A stretch of 64,000 nucleotides of DNA from Mangifera indica (lineage: Eukaryota > Streptophyta > Magnoliopsida > Sapindales > Anacardiaceae): the NCBI RefSeq assembly GCF_011075055.1, contig NC_058137.1, forward strand, positions 27,079,463 to 27,143,462, in the 5' to 3' direction. Below are positions 45,748 to 57,616 of this stretch, in pieces. The notes below the pieces were generated by a model. The model had not been told where the DNA came from. It saw only the letters and a list, made by a program, of their open reading frames with translations, and did no database searches. Numbering within the stretch: position 1 is the first letter of the stretch; each line of letters begins with the position of its first letter. A program made the translations under genes and the position numbers.

Positions 45748-46122
45748 GCAAGTCCAAGTCAAGTAGCTAGGAGCACTGCTAGGCAAGTTGAGGTCACTTT
45801 CTAATTTAGCTTTGAAACAGTGAGTTCATCATCGAACTACAAAACAGATGTTTACACTGCACCAAGTACATGAATTATAAGATCAGAAACAGAGGATCCA
45901 TGTATAATCAAAATTTTAACAAAGAAACATTTGTATAAAAGAACAATGGTGACACAACTAATGCTACAGAAATACAGAAAGAACCAAATGCCAGCCACTG
46001 AAATTTTTAGATCGAAGGCAACACTCATTATACACACATCCAATGGCTGATGTTACATCATCTACACCCTATAACAACAAGTAAAGACTTTATTTCTGTA
46101 TCTATCATGTGTATTCTTACCG
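45748..46122 (-). other. 3'-UTR and downstream DNA of GRAS
   Basis: Probable 3'-UTR of the GRAS gene. It carries the uninterrupted 'ctgctaggcaagttgaggtc' site into which, in the spacers, the hAT element inserted. The same segment exists 3' of the GRAS pseudogene. Confidence 0.6.
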
Positions 46123-47874
46123 TCAGCACCAAGCAGATGCCGATATCAAAGCCCTGTCTTTCCAACCCAACAACATTGCCCCGTCAGTCTCCACCAGTCT
46201 ATAATGCTCTGAGTAACACCTGAGCAAGCTCTTAATCACAGAGTTCACATATGGGCTTAAAGGGCATTGCCGGAATCCAGCCATTGTAAACCTAGACTTC
46301 CATTTGCCAAAGAGTTCATGCCGCTCCACCCTCTCCCTTCCCTCACAAGCAATAACATTCACAATATCCCTGGCCAAACAATGTTGTTCTACATTGATTC
46401 GCTGCTTTTGGTCCCTTGGCATGGTCACGTCAATTGACTCAAACATTGCCAAGTAGTAGTTCAGGGCTTCAACAAACCTAGGGAGGAAAGCAGCAGTGTT
46501 TGTGTTTGATTCTTGCTCCACCAAGGTGACCACCTTTGGGTTAAGGGACTTTATCTTCCTTAAAAGCCCATCCCTTGGGTTGTTCACATCAACACTTTCA
46601 TCTGGGGTGTGGTGGAGCTGCAGAGGGAAGTTCACAACGAGAGCCTCCCCAGGCCTGACATCAAGCATTTCCATGGTCACTTTGGGAGCAAAGACTGGTA
46701 CAGGATGAAACTCAAGAGGAATATTGAATTTTTGAGAGATTGCAGCCAAACGTTTGCCAACTGCCTCCAATCCATAGCCACGAGCATATTTTGAAACAGG
46801 ATCATCTATTCCTGTAATTCGCACATGAGGGGACCCAGAAGGTTTAGCTGCAAGCGCCTGCAAGAGAGTCATCCATTGGGTTCCCTGAGCTATCTGGAAA
46901 TCAACAATATGGATGCGATCCTCGTGTTTGCATACTTCAGCTATAGCCCCATTGGCTGCCATGTAACCAAACTTCAAGTATGGGCAGATTTCATAAAGGA
47001 TGTGCATATAAGAAAGTAAGTCCTTGCTATCAGGCTCCCTACAACGAAGAGCATGGTATATGTTAGAGCCCGATTTTTCCTTCCTTGCTACCAACCCTTC
47101 TACCATGTAAGCACCAAGACGCTGAATTGGTTCTCCACTGATAGATACAGCACCTCTTGCCTTTGCAATCAAATTATCAAAATCATTAATATTGTTTTCA
47201 GATAGAGCTTTAGCACATGCAATCAATAACTGCTTCAGATTGCCTGAAGGAAACCCCTGCAACGATGATTCTGGCACTGGGTTGAACTGATTCTCTGTTG
47301 AAGCAAGCTCCCGCGATGGCCTATACCTAGAAATAACAGATGGCTGAGGCTGAATCACATGTGAACTCTGACTGCTCTGTCTCCAAGAAGCTCTAGATCT
47401 ATGATGGCCAGATTCATGCAGACTACTACTCTCCCCATAAGAACCATTCGGTGTGGTTGCTTCTTTGTCTCCATCAGGTGCCATCAGTTCAGTCTCTAAT
47501 TCCTGCAAAAAGTATTCCATCTTCTGGCTACAATTTGCCCTCTCTACATATGAAGTCCCTCCAGGATAGAGGGCTAGGCTGTCTACAGAAGGGCTTAACC
47601 GACGATAATAACTGCTGGATTCCAGTGAAGAATTACAAGAAGGACTGAGCACAGAAAGATTCTGTGGAGAGCTTTGGTGCTCCTGGCTTTCACTCAAAGT
47701 AGTAACAGCATCGCACTCAAACTGACTTGAAAAAGGCGAGTTAGGTGAGTTTTTGATGTCAAATTTTAGAGACCCCATCAACCTATTAGCTACCGAAGGG
47801 ACAGTGGGATGAGAAGATGAATACGATAATCCTCCACTAGAAACACCCAATCCGAAAAGCTGGTGAGAGTCCAT
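46123..47874 (-). CDS. GRAS transcription regulator, PAT1 branch
   Basis: Intact single-exon coding region of 583 aa. The GRAS domain starts near residue 213: leucine-rich region I (LKQLLIACAKALSENN), the VHIID-type core IHIVDFQIAQGTQ (321-333), leucine-rich region II, the PFYRE region, and the SAW motif at the very end (ALISASAWC). The long serine-rich N-terminus with the 'YFLQELETELMAPD' segment (121-134) is typical of the PAT1/SCL1/SCL13/SCL21 and CIGR branch, nuclear or cytoplasmic regulators linked to phytochrome A, stress and gibberellin or chitin responses. The ATG at 47874 gives the family's MDSHQLFG start. The gene has a 5'-UTR intron and TATA box. A broken copy of the last 55% lies at 1975-2943. 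The target genes and exact subgroup member cannot be read from sequence. Confidence 0.95.
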   Translation of the reverse strand: MDSHQLFGLGVSSGGLSYSSSHPTVPSVANRLMGSLKFDIKNSPNSPFSSQFECDAVTTLSESQEHQSSPQNLSVLSPSCNSSLESSSYYRRLSPSVDSLALYPGGTSYVERANCSQKMEYFLQELETELMAPDGDKEATTPNGSYGESSSLHESGHHRSRASWRQSSQSSHVIQPQPSVISRYRPSRELASTENQFNPVPESSLQGFPSGNLKQLLIACAKALSENNINDFDNLIAKARGAVSISGEPIQRLGAYMVEGLVARKEKSGSNIYHALRCREPDSKDLLSYMHILYEICPYLKFGYMAANGAIAEVCKHEDRIHIVDFQIAQGTQWMTLLQALAAKPSGSPHVRITGIDDPVSKYARGYGLEAVGKRLAAISQKFNIPLEFHPVPVFAPKVTMEMLDVRPGEALVVNFPLQLHHTPDESVDVNNPRDGLLRKIKSLNPKVVTLVEQESNTNTAAFLPRFVEALNYYLAMFESIDVTMPRDQKQRINVEQHCLARDIVNVIACEGRERVERHELFGKWKSRFTMAGFRQCPLSPYVNSVIKSLLRCYSEHYRLVETDGAMLLGWKDRALISASAWC

Positions 47875-48035
47875 GCTACACTTTTAACATCAGTTCTTCT
47901 CTACAATATGTAATCCAAAAGGAAATATATTTACCAGTGCAGAAACTGATCAACCACACCCTTAGTGGTCAACAACTATGTGCAGCTTTATAATTCCTAG
48001 AATAGAATGTAAACGTAAGCACCTTAGAAATCAAC

Positions 48036-48748
48036 CTGCAACAACAATCAAACCAATATAAACTTCCTCATATTCATGCTCCAAGGAGATGCAATATTAA
48101 CTTCGTCATATTCATGTTCCAAGGAGATGCAACAGCAATTACAGTTTTCAACATAATACTCTACTCACCAGCTACACTGCATATTGAGCTTCAATAACAA
48201 GATTGAAACCAGAACACAACAAAAAGTAACCAACACCCACTATTGTAATCCATAGCAAGGATTAAACTACATAAGAAAATATCCCCTCTGGTCCTCTAAA
48301 CAACTAATTTATCATTTCTTGGCGGGCACGACAAACCACGCTAACACAGAAAAAGATTAATTCAACGAATTCAAGCAACCTCTTATTTCCTATCACAGAG
48401 TCAACTTACATTTTCTTGAAAAACAATAAAAAGTTTCTTCAGTCGAATTAATTAATAACTATTAAGTATAATTAGAACCAAGTCATTCTCAACATAACAG
48501 TGAAACTTTCACAGTTCATTTTCAAGAAATAAAGTTCCAGCTATAATATCAAAAGAGCATTCAAAACAAACATTAACAACAACAATATATATCGAAATAC
48601 AGTTCTCCAATTCAAAAATTTTCCAGAAACATGTTTAATTAACTTCTCATATTAAGAAATTCTTCAAGCTTCTTCAAACAGCAATGATATTTAAAAAAAT
48701 TTAAAAAGTAATATGATGAGTAATATTTAAATTGAGTTTTGTAATTAC
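48036..48748 (-). other. 5'-UTR intron of the GRAS gene
   Basis: On the minus strand a donor (cttctcag|gtaattac) lies at 48748 and an acceptor (gttgttgcag|gttgat) ends at 48036. Introns in the leader are usual in this GRAS branch. The intron is AT-rich and contains a repeat of 'catgttccaaggagatgcaa' type (48077 and 48115). Choice of acceptor is inferred; others are possible. Confidence 0.55.
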
Positions 48749-48856
48749 CTGAGAAGCTTGGTGAAGAAGAAACGTTGATTTGAAATTTTGAATGTTTGGT
48801 TCGGGTTTGAAATTGCAGCGGTTGAATCGAAAGGGCAGCTGCGAACTAGAGCGGGG

Positions 48857-48865
48857 TATTTATAG
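48857..48865 (-). promoter_or_regulatory. TATA box of the GRAS gene
   Basis: The minus strand reads CTATAAATA in a GC-richer context (gggag..ccccgc), about 108 bp upstream of the leader-intron donor. This is a convincing core promoter. Confidence 0.7.
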
Positions 48866-49391
48866 AGGGAGAGGGAGTTGACAGAAGTTGTACGAGGATA
48901 ACGGTGACAGGAGTCGTTGGAGCGTTAGAAGCTGATTGGATGGTAGATAAGAGATGGTCTTTGTTGTACTGCGGCGACTGGTCACGACGTTATAACGGAT
49001 GTCCACACGCCGACCATTTGGTCTGCGTTTTAGTAGAACATTCTCTGCTATTTCCCTCTGGTTTGTGGAAACTGCTTATGTACTCCCACCCACGCCACGC
49101 GCCTACTAGGGGCATGTTTTCTTCCTTATTGCTCCTACTTGATAATTATTCTAGGACGGATTCTCACGCGCTGTCACAATAACTAAACCGTGCTTGGCCG
49201 ATGATGCTCACGTGACGTTCACATGGTTGCCAGCTCATACGCTTTTAGGCGTGTCTAAGGATGAAAGTAAACCAGCAAAATGCCACTAATCAAGTTTACG
49301 TACTGACACATAGGCAGAAGACCTTTGTTCTATTTGACTCGTTTGACCTGACGTGGCACGCGCTCAAGACCAAGTGATATGAATTAATTAA
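48866..49391. other. GRAS promoter region
   Basis: Relatively GC-rich DNA upstream of the GRAS TATA box, with ACGT-core words ('ctcacgtgacgttcac' at 49210, 'gacgtggcacgcg' at 49350). Such cores are bound by plant bZIP and bHLH factors. A 92-codon plus-strand frame (48904-49182) lies wholly inside this promoter and has no domain; I do not count it as a gene. Confidence 0.5.
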
Positions 49392-50142
49392 GGCTATTGG
49401 ACTATTTTCCACTCAAGTTTTAATTTAATTTTAAAAATATATCTACAATATTTTAAAAACTCAAATACTCACTCATGAAACAAACTATTATTAAAATTTT
49501 CTCATTTTATTAATAATATTAAAAATAAATCATTTTCATTAAATTTTCTCCTTTAAATTTTAAAAATTAGCAATTTCATTCTTACGTAAAGTTTTCTAAC
49601 TTTGAAAAGTCATATTTTTTCTCTCAAATCTAGGATTTTTTTTCACCACTCCTCTGATCACCATCTTTGGGGTTGACAACTTCTTTTTTTCATTTTAAAC
49701 CATTGTCGTCTTCGTCTCTCCACCTTTTTGACGAATCCAAACAATTTATCTGAATTTGACAAAAATTGTCGTTATCAATGAGTGGATTCGATAGAAGAGG
49801 TGAAAAGACAAAGGTGGTAACGATTTAGCGTTGAAATGGTAGGTAGTCGGAGCCAGAGATAATGGCGAGAGGAGTGAAAAATAGGGGGGGTGGGGGAATA
49901 TGATTTTCAAAATTAGAAAACTTTAAGTAAAGGTGAAGTTATTTATTTTTAAAACTTAAAAGGAAAAATATAATGAATTTTATATGTTTTTAATATTATT
50001 GATAAAACAACGATTTTACATTTAATCTTAACTGAAACTTCTAACAACAATTAGCTCATAAAAGGATATTTGAGTTTTTAAAACACTATGAATATACTTT
50101 TGAGATTGAGCTAAAATTTGGATAAAAAATAATCCCATGGCC
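49392..50142. mobile_element. Mutator-like MITE with 9 bp target duplication
   Basis: 751 bp flanked by a perfect 9 bp duplication, attaattaa (49383-49391 and 50143-50151), the size made by Mutator-like transposases. The ends begin GGC..ggactattttccactca and, inverted, GGCCatgggattattttttat, and stay inverted for over 100 bp. The interior also folds back: 'caccactcctctgatcacc' (about 49644) pairs with 'ggcgagaggagtg' (about 49863). No transposase is present. The same family occurs at 52752 and, truncated, at 37454. Confidence 0.85.
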
Positions 50143-50151
50143 ATTAATTAA

Positions 50152-51479
50152 TTAAAAATAAAAACTAATCGAATCATTAAAAAATACCAATATTTTTTAA
50201 AAGAATAAAAAGAAAATCTTTAATTATATTTTAATAAGAGCAATTATCTCAATATTTCTGAAAATATCAATCAATTATAACTTAATCATAATTAAATGTA
50301 AAGTTGGAGTCTAATCGAGGGAATGGAATAAGATAAATACGAGTATGCTTTTAGCATAATGGGGAATGTATGTGGGCTTTTTGCCTTTTTAAGTTGTGTT
50401 AATAAGAATTGGACACATGCTTATATTTTAAAGTTGTTTGAACGTTCTACATTCACACGACATGTGTAATCGAGAATACGGAAAGGAATATGGTCTTATT
50501 GATGAATAAAATAATTAAATTTAATTATTTTATACATGGTCAATTATATGATTTTTTTAATTGAACGCTAGAAGAATACTTATAAGTATAAATGAGTCAC
50601 GTTACATTCTGTACTTGCAATATCTTATGTACCCATAAATTATAATTTAATTACGATCTGAAGGTTTTCTAAAATTTCGGTTTTATTATTTTATTTTTAT
50701 TTAGATTTATATTAAATGTTAATATAATTTTGTCAGAATTTAGAAGGTTATAAAATTTCCTTCTTTACCTAATTATCATCGGACTTTAACCTGTGTTAAA
50801 TAAGAATAAAATGATAATTTTTTTCATTAAAAATGTTGATATAAATGTTTTATGTAATATAGATATTTTGTATGTTGATATGAACATTTATAACTCACAA
50901 ACACATCAAATTATACCTTTTTTTTTATTCTAAATCCTCGTATTAGCTTTATTAGCTTGAAACGGAAAAAGTTTTGAAAAAAAATGTAAAGTGTTGTGGT
51001 TTACGGATAAGATTTTTCTTAATTTCAACTTTCATTAGGCACAAAATAGGTATATATTTAATAATTATTTTTGTGTATATATATATATATATTTTCTACA
51101 AGTTTATCTCTACTACTTAAAGTATTAGGAATTGATAAAGGTAAATAGTAACAATAAGAAAAATCAGTTTTTCTTTTGTATAGCATGCATAAAAAATACT
51201 TACTTTTAACTTTTTAGCATGCATAAAATTCGTTTTTCCTTCAATGCATCTAAATCCGTCTTATTAGAAGACAAAATAACAGAGAAAAATAAAGATAAAA
51301 CTTATCACAAAATAAAAACAGATAAAACATTTTTTGTTATTGAGATTTTTTTGTTTTGTTTTTACATAATAGAATATAAATTTTATCTTTTTAATAAAAA
51401 TATTAAAAAAATATTTTATTTCAATAATAAAAAAATAAAGTTGATTATCCACGTCAAGAATTATCACAACATCTAATCA
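50152..51479. other. AT-rich intergenic DNA, nothing recognised
   Basis: I see no gene. Two frames on opposite strands at 51219-51476 are low-complexity lysine/phenylalanine/isoleucine translations of AT-rich DNA. A (TA)n tract lies at 51070-51090. Confidence 0.5.
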
Positions 51480-51980
51480 GTTGCACGTGTTGTTCTAGAA
51501 GGCTGCTGCACTGTTGAGTCGGTATACCATATGAAATTACAAAACTAATTGTAAGATCGGCACCCTACTTGATTATCACATCACATTATTCCCTTTGGTC
51601 AAAGTCAAACACAACAGAACAACACGTGCGTTTATAGCCGGAATCCGAAAGTAAGCTGTGTTCTCGTTCATTTCCCACTCCTTAAAAAGGTCAAACAAAA
51701 CCAATACACTTTAGATGCCAGGTCATTTAATGGACGGACCCAAATGGTGTGGCTGCGAGCTACAGAGTGGGTCCCGGTGAACAAAACAACAAAATCAAAC
51801 ATGGTTGTGATTCTGACACGTGCAGGTCATCGACTGAAGATACGTTGGCAGATGTTGATTTGTTGGACCAATCCATCTGAATCCTGACAAGCCCAATCAA
51901 ACAAAGCCCATCGTTATTTCGTAATTAGTCAAGGCCTTGTAACTGCCCTTAAAAGACGAAAAAACCCCAAATCTCAGGGA
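51480..51980. promoter_or_regulatory. G-box-bearing, GC-richer island
   Basis: Within otherwise AT-rich DNA this 500 bp stands out. It has three CACGTG G-boxes (51484, 51623 and 51817) and W-box-like TGACC/TTGAC cores. Such clusters are usual in plant promoters or enhancers. No transcript start is evident on either strand within it, and the nearest gene starts are about 2.6 kb left (GRAS) and 5 kb right (kinase). It may be a distal element or the promoter of a lost gene. No coding frame is seen. Confidence 0.35.
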
Positions 51981-52751
51981 CAAAAAGGTAAATAACTAAC
52001 TATAACTTGTCTATAAATAAGCTTTGTTTGTGTTGTTAACTTTTTATAAATGTTATCATATGGATCAATCATGTAAATGATACATCACTAAAGTTAAGTG
52101 TTATAGTAATTTATTGGGCTGGGGTCATTGAAAAGCCGGAATTGAGAAGAAACTGTGGAGTGTAGGATGAGGAGAACAAATGCACATGGAGACACATGAG
52201 GCAATCACATGGATGCTCCATGGACCCTGTTGGAAAACTATGGGTTTGCTTGAAGCTCATGCGCATATAAATACTATAATAAAATTATATATATTCAATT
52301 TTTAAAATCAATTAAATATTTAATAATATTTTATTATATGAACGAATAATTTTAAATTAATAATAAAATAATATTTAATTATATAATACTATGTTATTTA
52401 AATATATAATTAAATATTTAAAATAAAATACATAAATTTTGTAGTAACATAAATACAAATCACAGGTGGGAGAGTATGGGTTTGCTTATTAGCTCTTCAC
52501 GTTTTTCATGAGAAGCGCATCTATGTATGATTACTACAAGATGGCAACCATTTTATGTACCATAATTCAAACGGTGGATAGTTGACTTATTTATGCATTT
52601 TCATTCTATAAAAAGAAAAAAAAATTATTTATTTTAATAAAATGATTAAAAAAAATACTGAAAATACTTTTCGTAGTACAAAAGAAATTTCACAAAACTT
52701 TATTTACTTTCATAAAAATCTTCTTTGGACTAAAAGTTTGCGTTCAAGAAA
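51981..52751. other. Intergenic DNA with AT-rich MITE-like segment
   Basis: No gene. The part 52265-52460 has the 'ataataaaataatatttaat' texture of the short AT-rich MITE-like family also seen at 3490, 13200, 53450 and 53660, bounded by 'ctataataaaattatat' and 'attttgtagtaacataa'. Confidence 0.4.
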
Positions 52752-53416
52752 GGCCAAACGAACTATTGTATATCCAAATTTTATCTTAATTTTAAAAATA
52801 TATCTACGATCAATAAAAAATTTAAACATTCATTTATAAATTAATTTCTGTTAGAATTTTTTGTTAGAAGTAGAGGTAAAATTATTATTTTGCCCTTAAA
52901 CCCTATAATTTATATTATTTTTTCCTTTAATTTGGAAAATAAAGAATTTTTTTCATTATTAAACTTAAAAAAATTACATTTCTCCCCTAGAGATTTTTCT
53001 TCCATCTCCAGTGACCGGTTGTGTTTTCTCCCTAGGGAATTTTCTTCCATCTTTGTTTTTGTCCAACGAAATCGGTCCGATGGGAATGTTGACTGGGAGA
53101 GAAGATGATAGTGGGAAGGTCGGTCGATGGCAGGAACCGCAATCGATCGTTGGAGATAGAAGAAAAATCCCTAGGGGAAAATACAATTTTTTAAAGTTTA
53201 ATCATAAGAATAATTGCTAGTTTTTTTTTAATTAAGAGGAGAAAATAATATAAATTTTAGGGTTTTTGAGTTTAGAGATAAAATCACGATTTTATCCTTG
53301 TCTCTAACTAAATATTCTAACAAAGTTACTCTATAAGTGAGTGTTTAAGTTTTTATCTATCGTAGGTATATTTTTTAGATTAAGGTAAAATTTGGGTGGG
53401 AAATAGTTCTTTGGCC
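52752..53416. mobile_element. Mutator-like MITE, second copy
   Basis: 665 bp with ends ggccaaacgaactattg and, inverted, ggccaaagaactatttc. The arms stay inverted for about 90 bp ('atatatctacgatcaataa' against 'atatacctacgatagataa'). The 9 bp flanks ttcaagaaa and gtcatgaaa match at 7 of 9. An inner inverted pair, 'ctagagatttttcttccatc' and 'gatagaagaaaaatccctag', closes a hairpin loop holding GC-richer DNA. No transposase. Confidence 0.8.
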
Positions 53417-56400
53417 GTCATGAAATTATAAGAGATGAATAAAATTGCATGCATAAATAATATACACAAACAATGGCATGTAAGTATATAATTGAATGTT
53501 TTGTTATTACTAATTTAAAATTATTCAATTACCCGATAATATGTTATTATCAATCTATAAAATTATATATATTATTTGTGTATATAATATTATTTATGAG
53601 AGATAAAAGACCATTATCAGTGTGACATGTTTCACCCACAAATTTGTGACATAATACAAATAAAAACAAAAATAATAAAATTATATACATCGAGTCTTGA
53701 ATACTGAACTAAACACTAAAATGATAATTATTATACAATTGAATAATTTTAAATTAAAGATAAAATAATATTTAATTATATGATGATATATTATATAAAT
53801 ATTTATTTCTAGATATATAAAACTCAAGAAATAGCCATAATATAATATATATATATATTATATATATATATATATAATATATATTTATATATAATAAAAT
53901 ATTAATATGAAAACATTTATTAGACAATGAAACCTTAGCCATCTTTTTTCCTTGGTTAGTAATTTAACTACTCAAAAAAAAAAAAAAAACTACTACTTTA
54001 AAACTAAAAAAGCCTAAATAAAAAATTAGTTTATAAAAAAACACCCATTGCCATGAAGCTCTTTAATTTTATAGTGTGGGGCAAATCGCGCACAACTACG
54101 ACATCTTCATCTATTTTTGACTACTTTTTATTTTTTTTGATTAATATAGTTAAAATGACCAATCTACTGATCAGAGTTGGTGATCCCAATATTTTGATAA
54201 TTTAAAAGTAATTTGACTATTAATTAATTATTCACTAAATCCCATAAATTTATCTTTTAATCTCTTTATTAACTTTTGTCTTATCTTCATCTCAATGTAA
54301 AGATAATTACTGTCATTGCTTTTTATATTAATTAAAAAAAACGTTTTTCTTTTATTTTGTAATCTAGTATTGAAAGTTGAAGTTACTACATTAACCCCAC
54401 ATATGAAAAGACTCATATCACCCTTTATATTATTTTTATTACTTATTTAAAAAATCTAATTTATGGCATAAAAAATATTATCCTAAAGATCTAAAACTCT
54501 ATATGTGGCGCAATATCTCTCCATCTTCTCATATGTATATAAAAAATAACAATAAAAAATTAAAAATAATAATAAAAGAAAAAAAGAAATGGTCAAATAA
54601 GGAGATGAAATTGTTTGGACTTTTATATATTGATGACATATATGGGGTGGTTGTGGGATTCAATTGCATAGACTTTGATTTAAAAGTGTTATTTGAAGTG
54701 GGGTAAGATTGTTATAATTGTCTATATAAATTTCTCAAATAAATTAGGTGTGTTAGTTTGATAGTTCCACATTACCAATCCCTATATTTTCTTACCTATT
54801 AACTTCCAATATTAACCACTCCCTTCGTTTTCCTTCTCTTATACCGATGGATTTTAGTTGACCAAACTCATATAATTGTGGTTTTAAATTCGATTTGAAT
54901 AGAAAAATTAAGCTCAAATTTATTAGAACTAACGGTGAGTTTGTTAAAAAAGTTGTCAAAAAATATAAAAGAAATAAAAAAAAGGTAATTAAATATTAAA
55001 AAGAATAATAGTTAAGAAAAAATATAAAAAAATGAAAAATTGTTGAAGAAGATGAACATCTTAAATACTCATTTAAGTTGAACCAATTTTGATGGACATT
55101 AATAATCTCTCAAAGTTAACAAAACTGATAAAATATTAAAACTTCTGAGGAGAAGGTTTGAAGTCAAGACTCAACCACGCTTATAAAATAATAATTTATC
55201 TGATACAATGACTATAAATCTAATTATCATACCAAAAAAAAAACTCTATTTAAAAATTATATACATTTCATTTATAAAAAAGTAATTTTTCTAACATTTT
55301 ATTAAACCTCCTACAATTATCTAACATTTCATTTAACACTCTTATATGATGTTTTATATCAAAATGCATCTATTTACTTTTAACATTTCATTTAAAACCA
55401 TCTTACAATGTTCAATATCAAAATACTTTCATGTTTTTTTAATATTTCATTTAACCCCCTATAATTATCTAATATTTTATTCCATACTCTTATATGTTGT
55501 CATATATTTAAATGTATTTATCTATTCCTAACATTTCATTTAAAACCTTCATACTTTATTTTATATCAAAATGTTCTCGTATTTTTTTAATATTTTATTT
55601 TATTCCTAAATTATTGTCAAATATTCAAATTTCCCGTTTACATAAAATACGAACTAGATTTAACAAATAAAATTAAGTTTTGAGTTAAGATTCGTATAAA
55701 TATTTTTTTCTTACGAATTAATTTTTTAACTCGAATTCATAAATACAAATTTTTTCAAATAAACCCGTAATATCAAATGTTGACTTAAAATGAAAATGAG
55801 AATAAGTGTTTGAATGATATGAGAAATGTATATAAGTGAGAAGTTTATATAAAAGTAGTGAATAACAGTTTTGATATTTTAAAAAATATTTAAGATATTT
55901 TTATTTAAAAATATGAAAAGTGAACATTTTTATTAGAAATAGAAAAAATAAGTATTTTTACTTAAAAGAGGGGGTAAAATAGTGAATTTCCCTATTTCAT
56001 TACTCTAATATTTACGTTGTTTACTTTAATCATACTCGACCTAAGACATCATATGCGTTGAATAATATTTTAAAATTAATTATTTATATGTCTTATTGTT
56101 GTCATGTCAAATCATATTATTTTATATGACAAATATAAAATATGATGTGATTGATTTTATAATTAAATTCAATTATATCATCCTGGATTTTAATTGGCTA
56201 AGGAAAAAAATTGAGTCAAACATAATCATGCATTTAATAATACGTCATGTGATTTCAATTGATAGATAAACATGTTGTATGATTTGTGTGACATAATTTA
56301 TTGATAATCTGGATTAAAGTTAATTATTCTTATAAAGGCAAAATCCTTGTCCAATCATAATTACAACCATCAAAATTGTAGTTGGCCCTGCAGGCCCCCA

Positions 56401-56600
56401 CGTGTCCAGTTGTTTCATCACTTTTGGTCCCCTGGCACACCCAAGCAAAACCAGGAAGATCTTCCAACAAAAATTCTCCAAGTATATATTCGTCATTTCA
56501 CAAATGTCAAGGCTATGTTCGGAAACTGGAAATTCACCTTCTCCAAATCCAAGGCCAACGACGTGATTGAGGCGCGATTTAGTTTTTGCATTTAAATAAA
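53417..56600. other. AT-rich intergenic DNA
   Basis: No gene is supported in these 3.2 kb. It contains two AT-rich MITE-like stretches (53450-53600 and 53660-53830), a palindromic (TA)n tract at 53838-53890, and a loose repeat around 55315-55620 in which 'aacatttcatttaa' plus 'atgttttatatcaaaatg' recurs four to five times with spacing near 60-120 bp. Open frames here are short and of low complexity. Confidence 0.5.
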
Positions 56601-56629
56601 TTAATACAAAAAACAAACAAAAACAATAC

Positions 56630-57616
56630 TTCAATTTGTTTGTTTTTTCTGTCCAAACATTGTTTTCTCTGTTTCGTCGAAGCAGATCGTATCGGTTTTT
56701 CTCTCTTTTGTTTTCAGATTCCAGTTTTTCAGTTGCTGTTTCCTGTTTTGAATCTCGCGGAGGCATTTTACAGAAGTTTTTAGTGTTTTTGCTTCGAGAT
56801 TGCATGCAACTGTTTAGGCAGTTAACAGGTACTTGACTTTAAAGTTAAAGTGTTGGTTTGATCAACACGTTGCGTTTTCATTTTTTTTTTTCTTTTAAGT
56901 GTTGTGAGACCTGTTTTTGTTGCTTCAAATAGTTTCTCTTGTTTTCATACCTTGATCTGAGAACTCGAGTTCGTTTAGTTTCTGCTTTGTTTTCTCTTTC
57001 ACGCTCTTTTTGGTTGCTAAGAAAGCTTAGAAACAGAAAAGAAGAGAAAAAGCAAGAGGAAAGTTTTTATCAAGTCAACGAAAATTTGTTCTTCTTTTAG
57101 TTTGTGTAATTTTTTTAATTCAAATCCCTTTTTAATTTTCTTCCTCTTGTTTTCGCCTTCATAGAACAGATCTATTTCTTTATCATGATTTGACGTAGCT
57201 CATTATGCTTAATATGAAGGCAGAGAATTTTCATTGTATGAATATCTGATTTTAGTCAGCTTTTGATTAACGGAAATCTGATCAAGTGATTTTAATTTAC
57301 AAGATTTTGGTATATTTATATTGTAATGATCGATGATTGAGATTTCCTTGAAGTCTAAATTGTTTGTTAGTTTGATGTGAATTTGATTAGTTTATCTCAA
57401 ATTTGACTTGAATCATGCTTAAAATTTCTTCTAGAGGTTCTAAATTTGACTTTGTTTTATCTATTACATGATCGAGCTTGATTTAAAGTTCTAAATTTGA
57501 CCTTCTAGTATCAGCTCAAAAATTTATATGATTCATTAAGCATATTTTGACTGATGTCTATGTTGCAGCTCTGTAAATGGATTGGAGGCTTGTATAGAGA
57601 ATTTTAAAGGCACAAA
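56630..57616 (+). other. 5'-UTR exon and leader intron of the kinase gene
   Basis: A pyrimidine-rich leader (about 56630-56829) ends in a donor (gttaacag|gtactt). The acceptor 'tatgttgcag|ctctg' at 57568-57569 is followed by 48 nt of UTR before the ATG at 57617. The transcription start is not defined. An antisense frame of 161 codons (56320-56805) overlaps the leader but has no domain and is not counted. Confidence 0.5.

Noticed and set aside
48904..49182. 92-codon plus-strand frame upstream of GRAS
   Set aside because: It sits in the GRAS promoter in divergent orientation, has no recognisable domain and no leader or TATA box in a suitable place.
56320..56805. 161-codon minus-strand open frame
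   Set aside because: It lies antisense to the kinase leader, has no domain and shows no promoter of its own; charged N-terminal part reflects reading pyrimidine-rich UTR in reverse.
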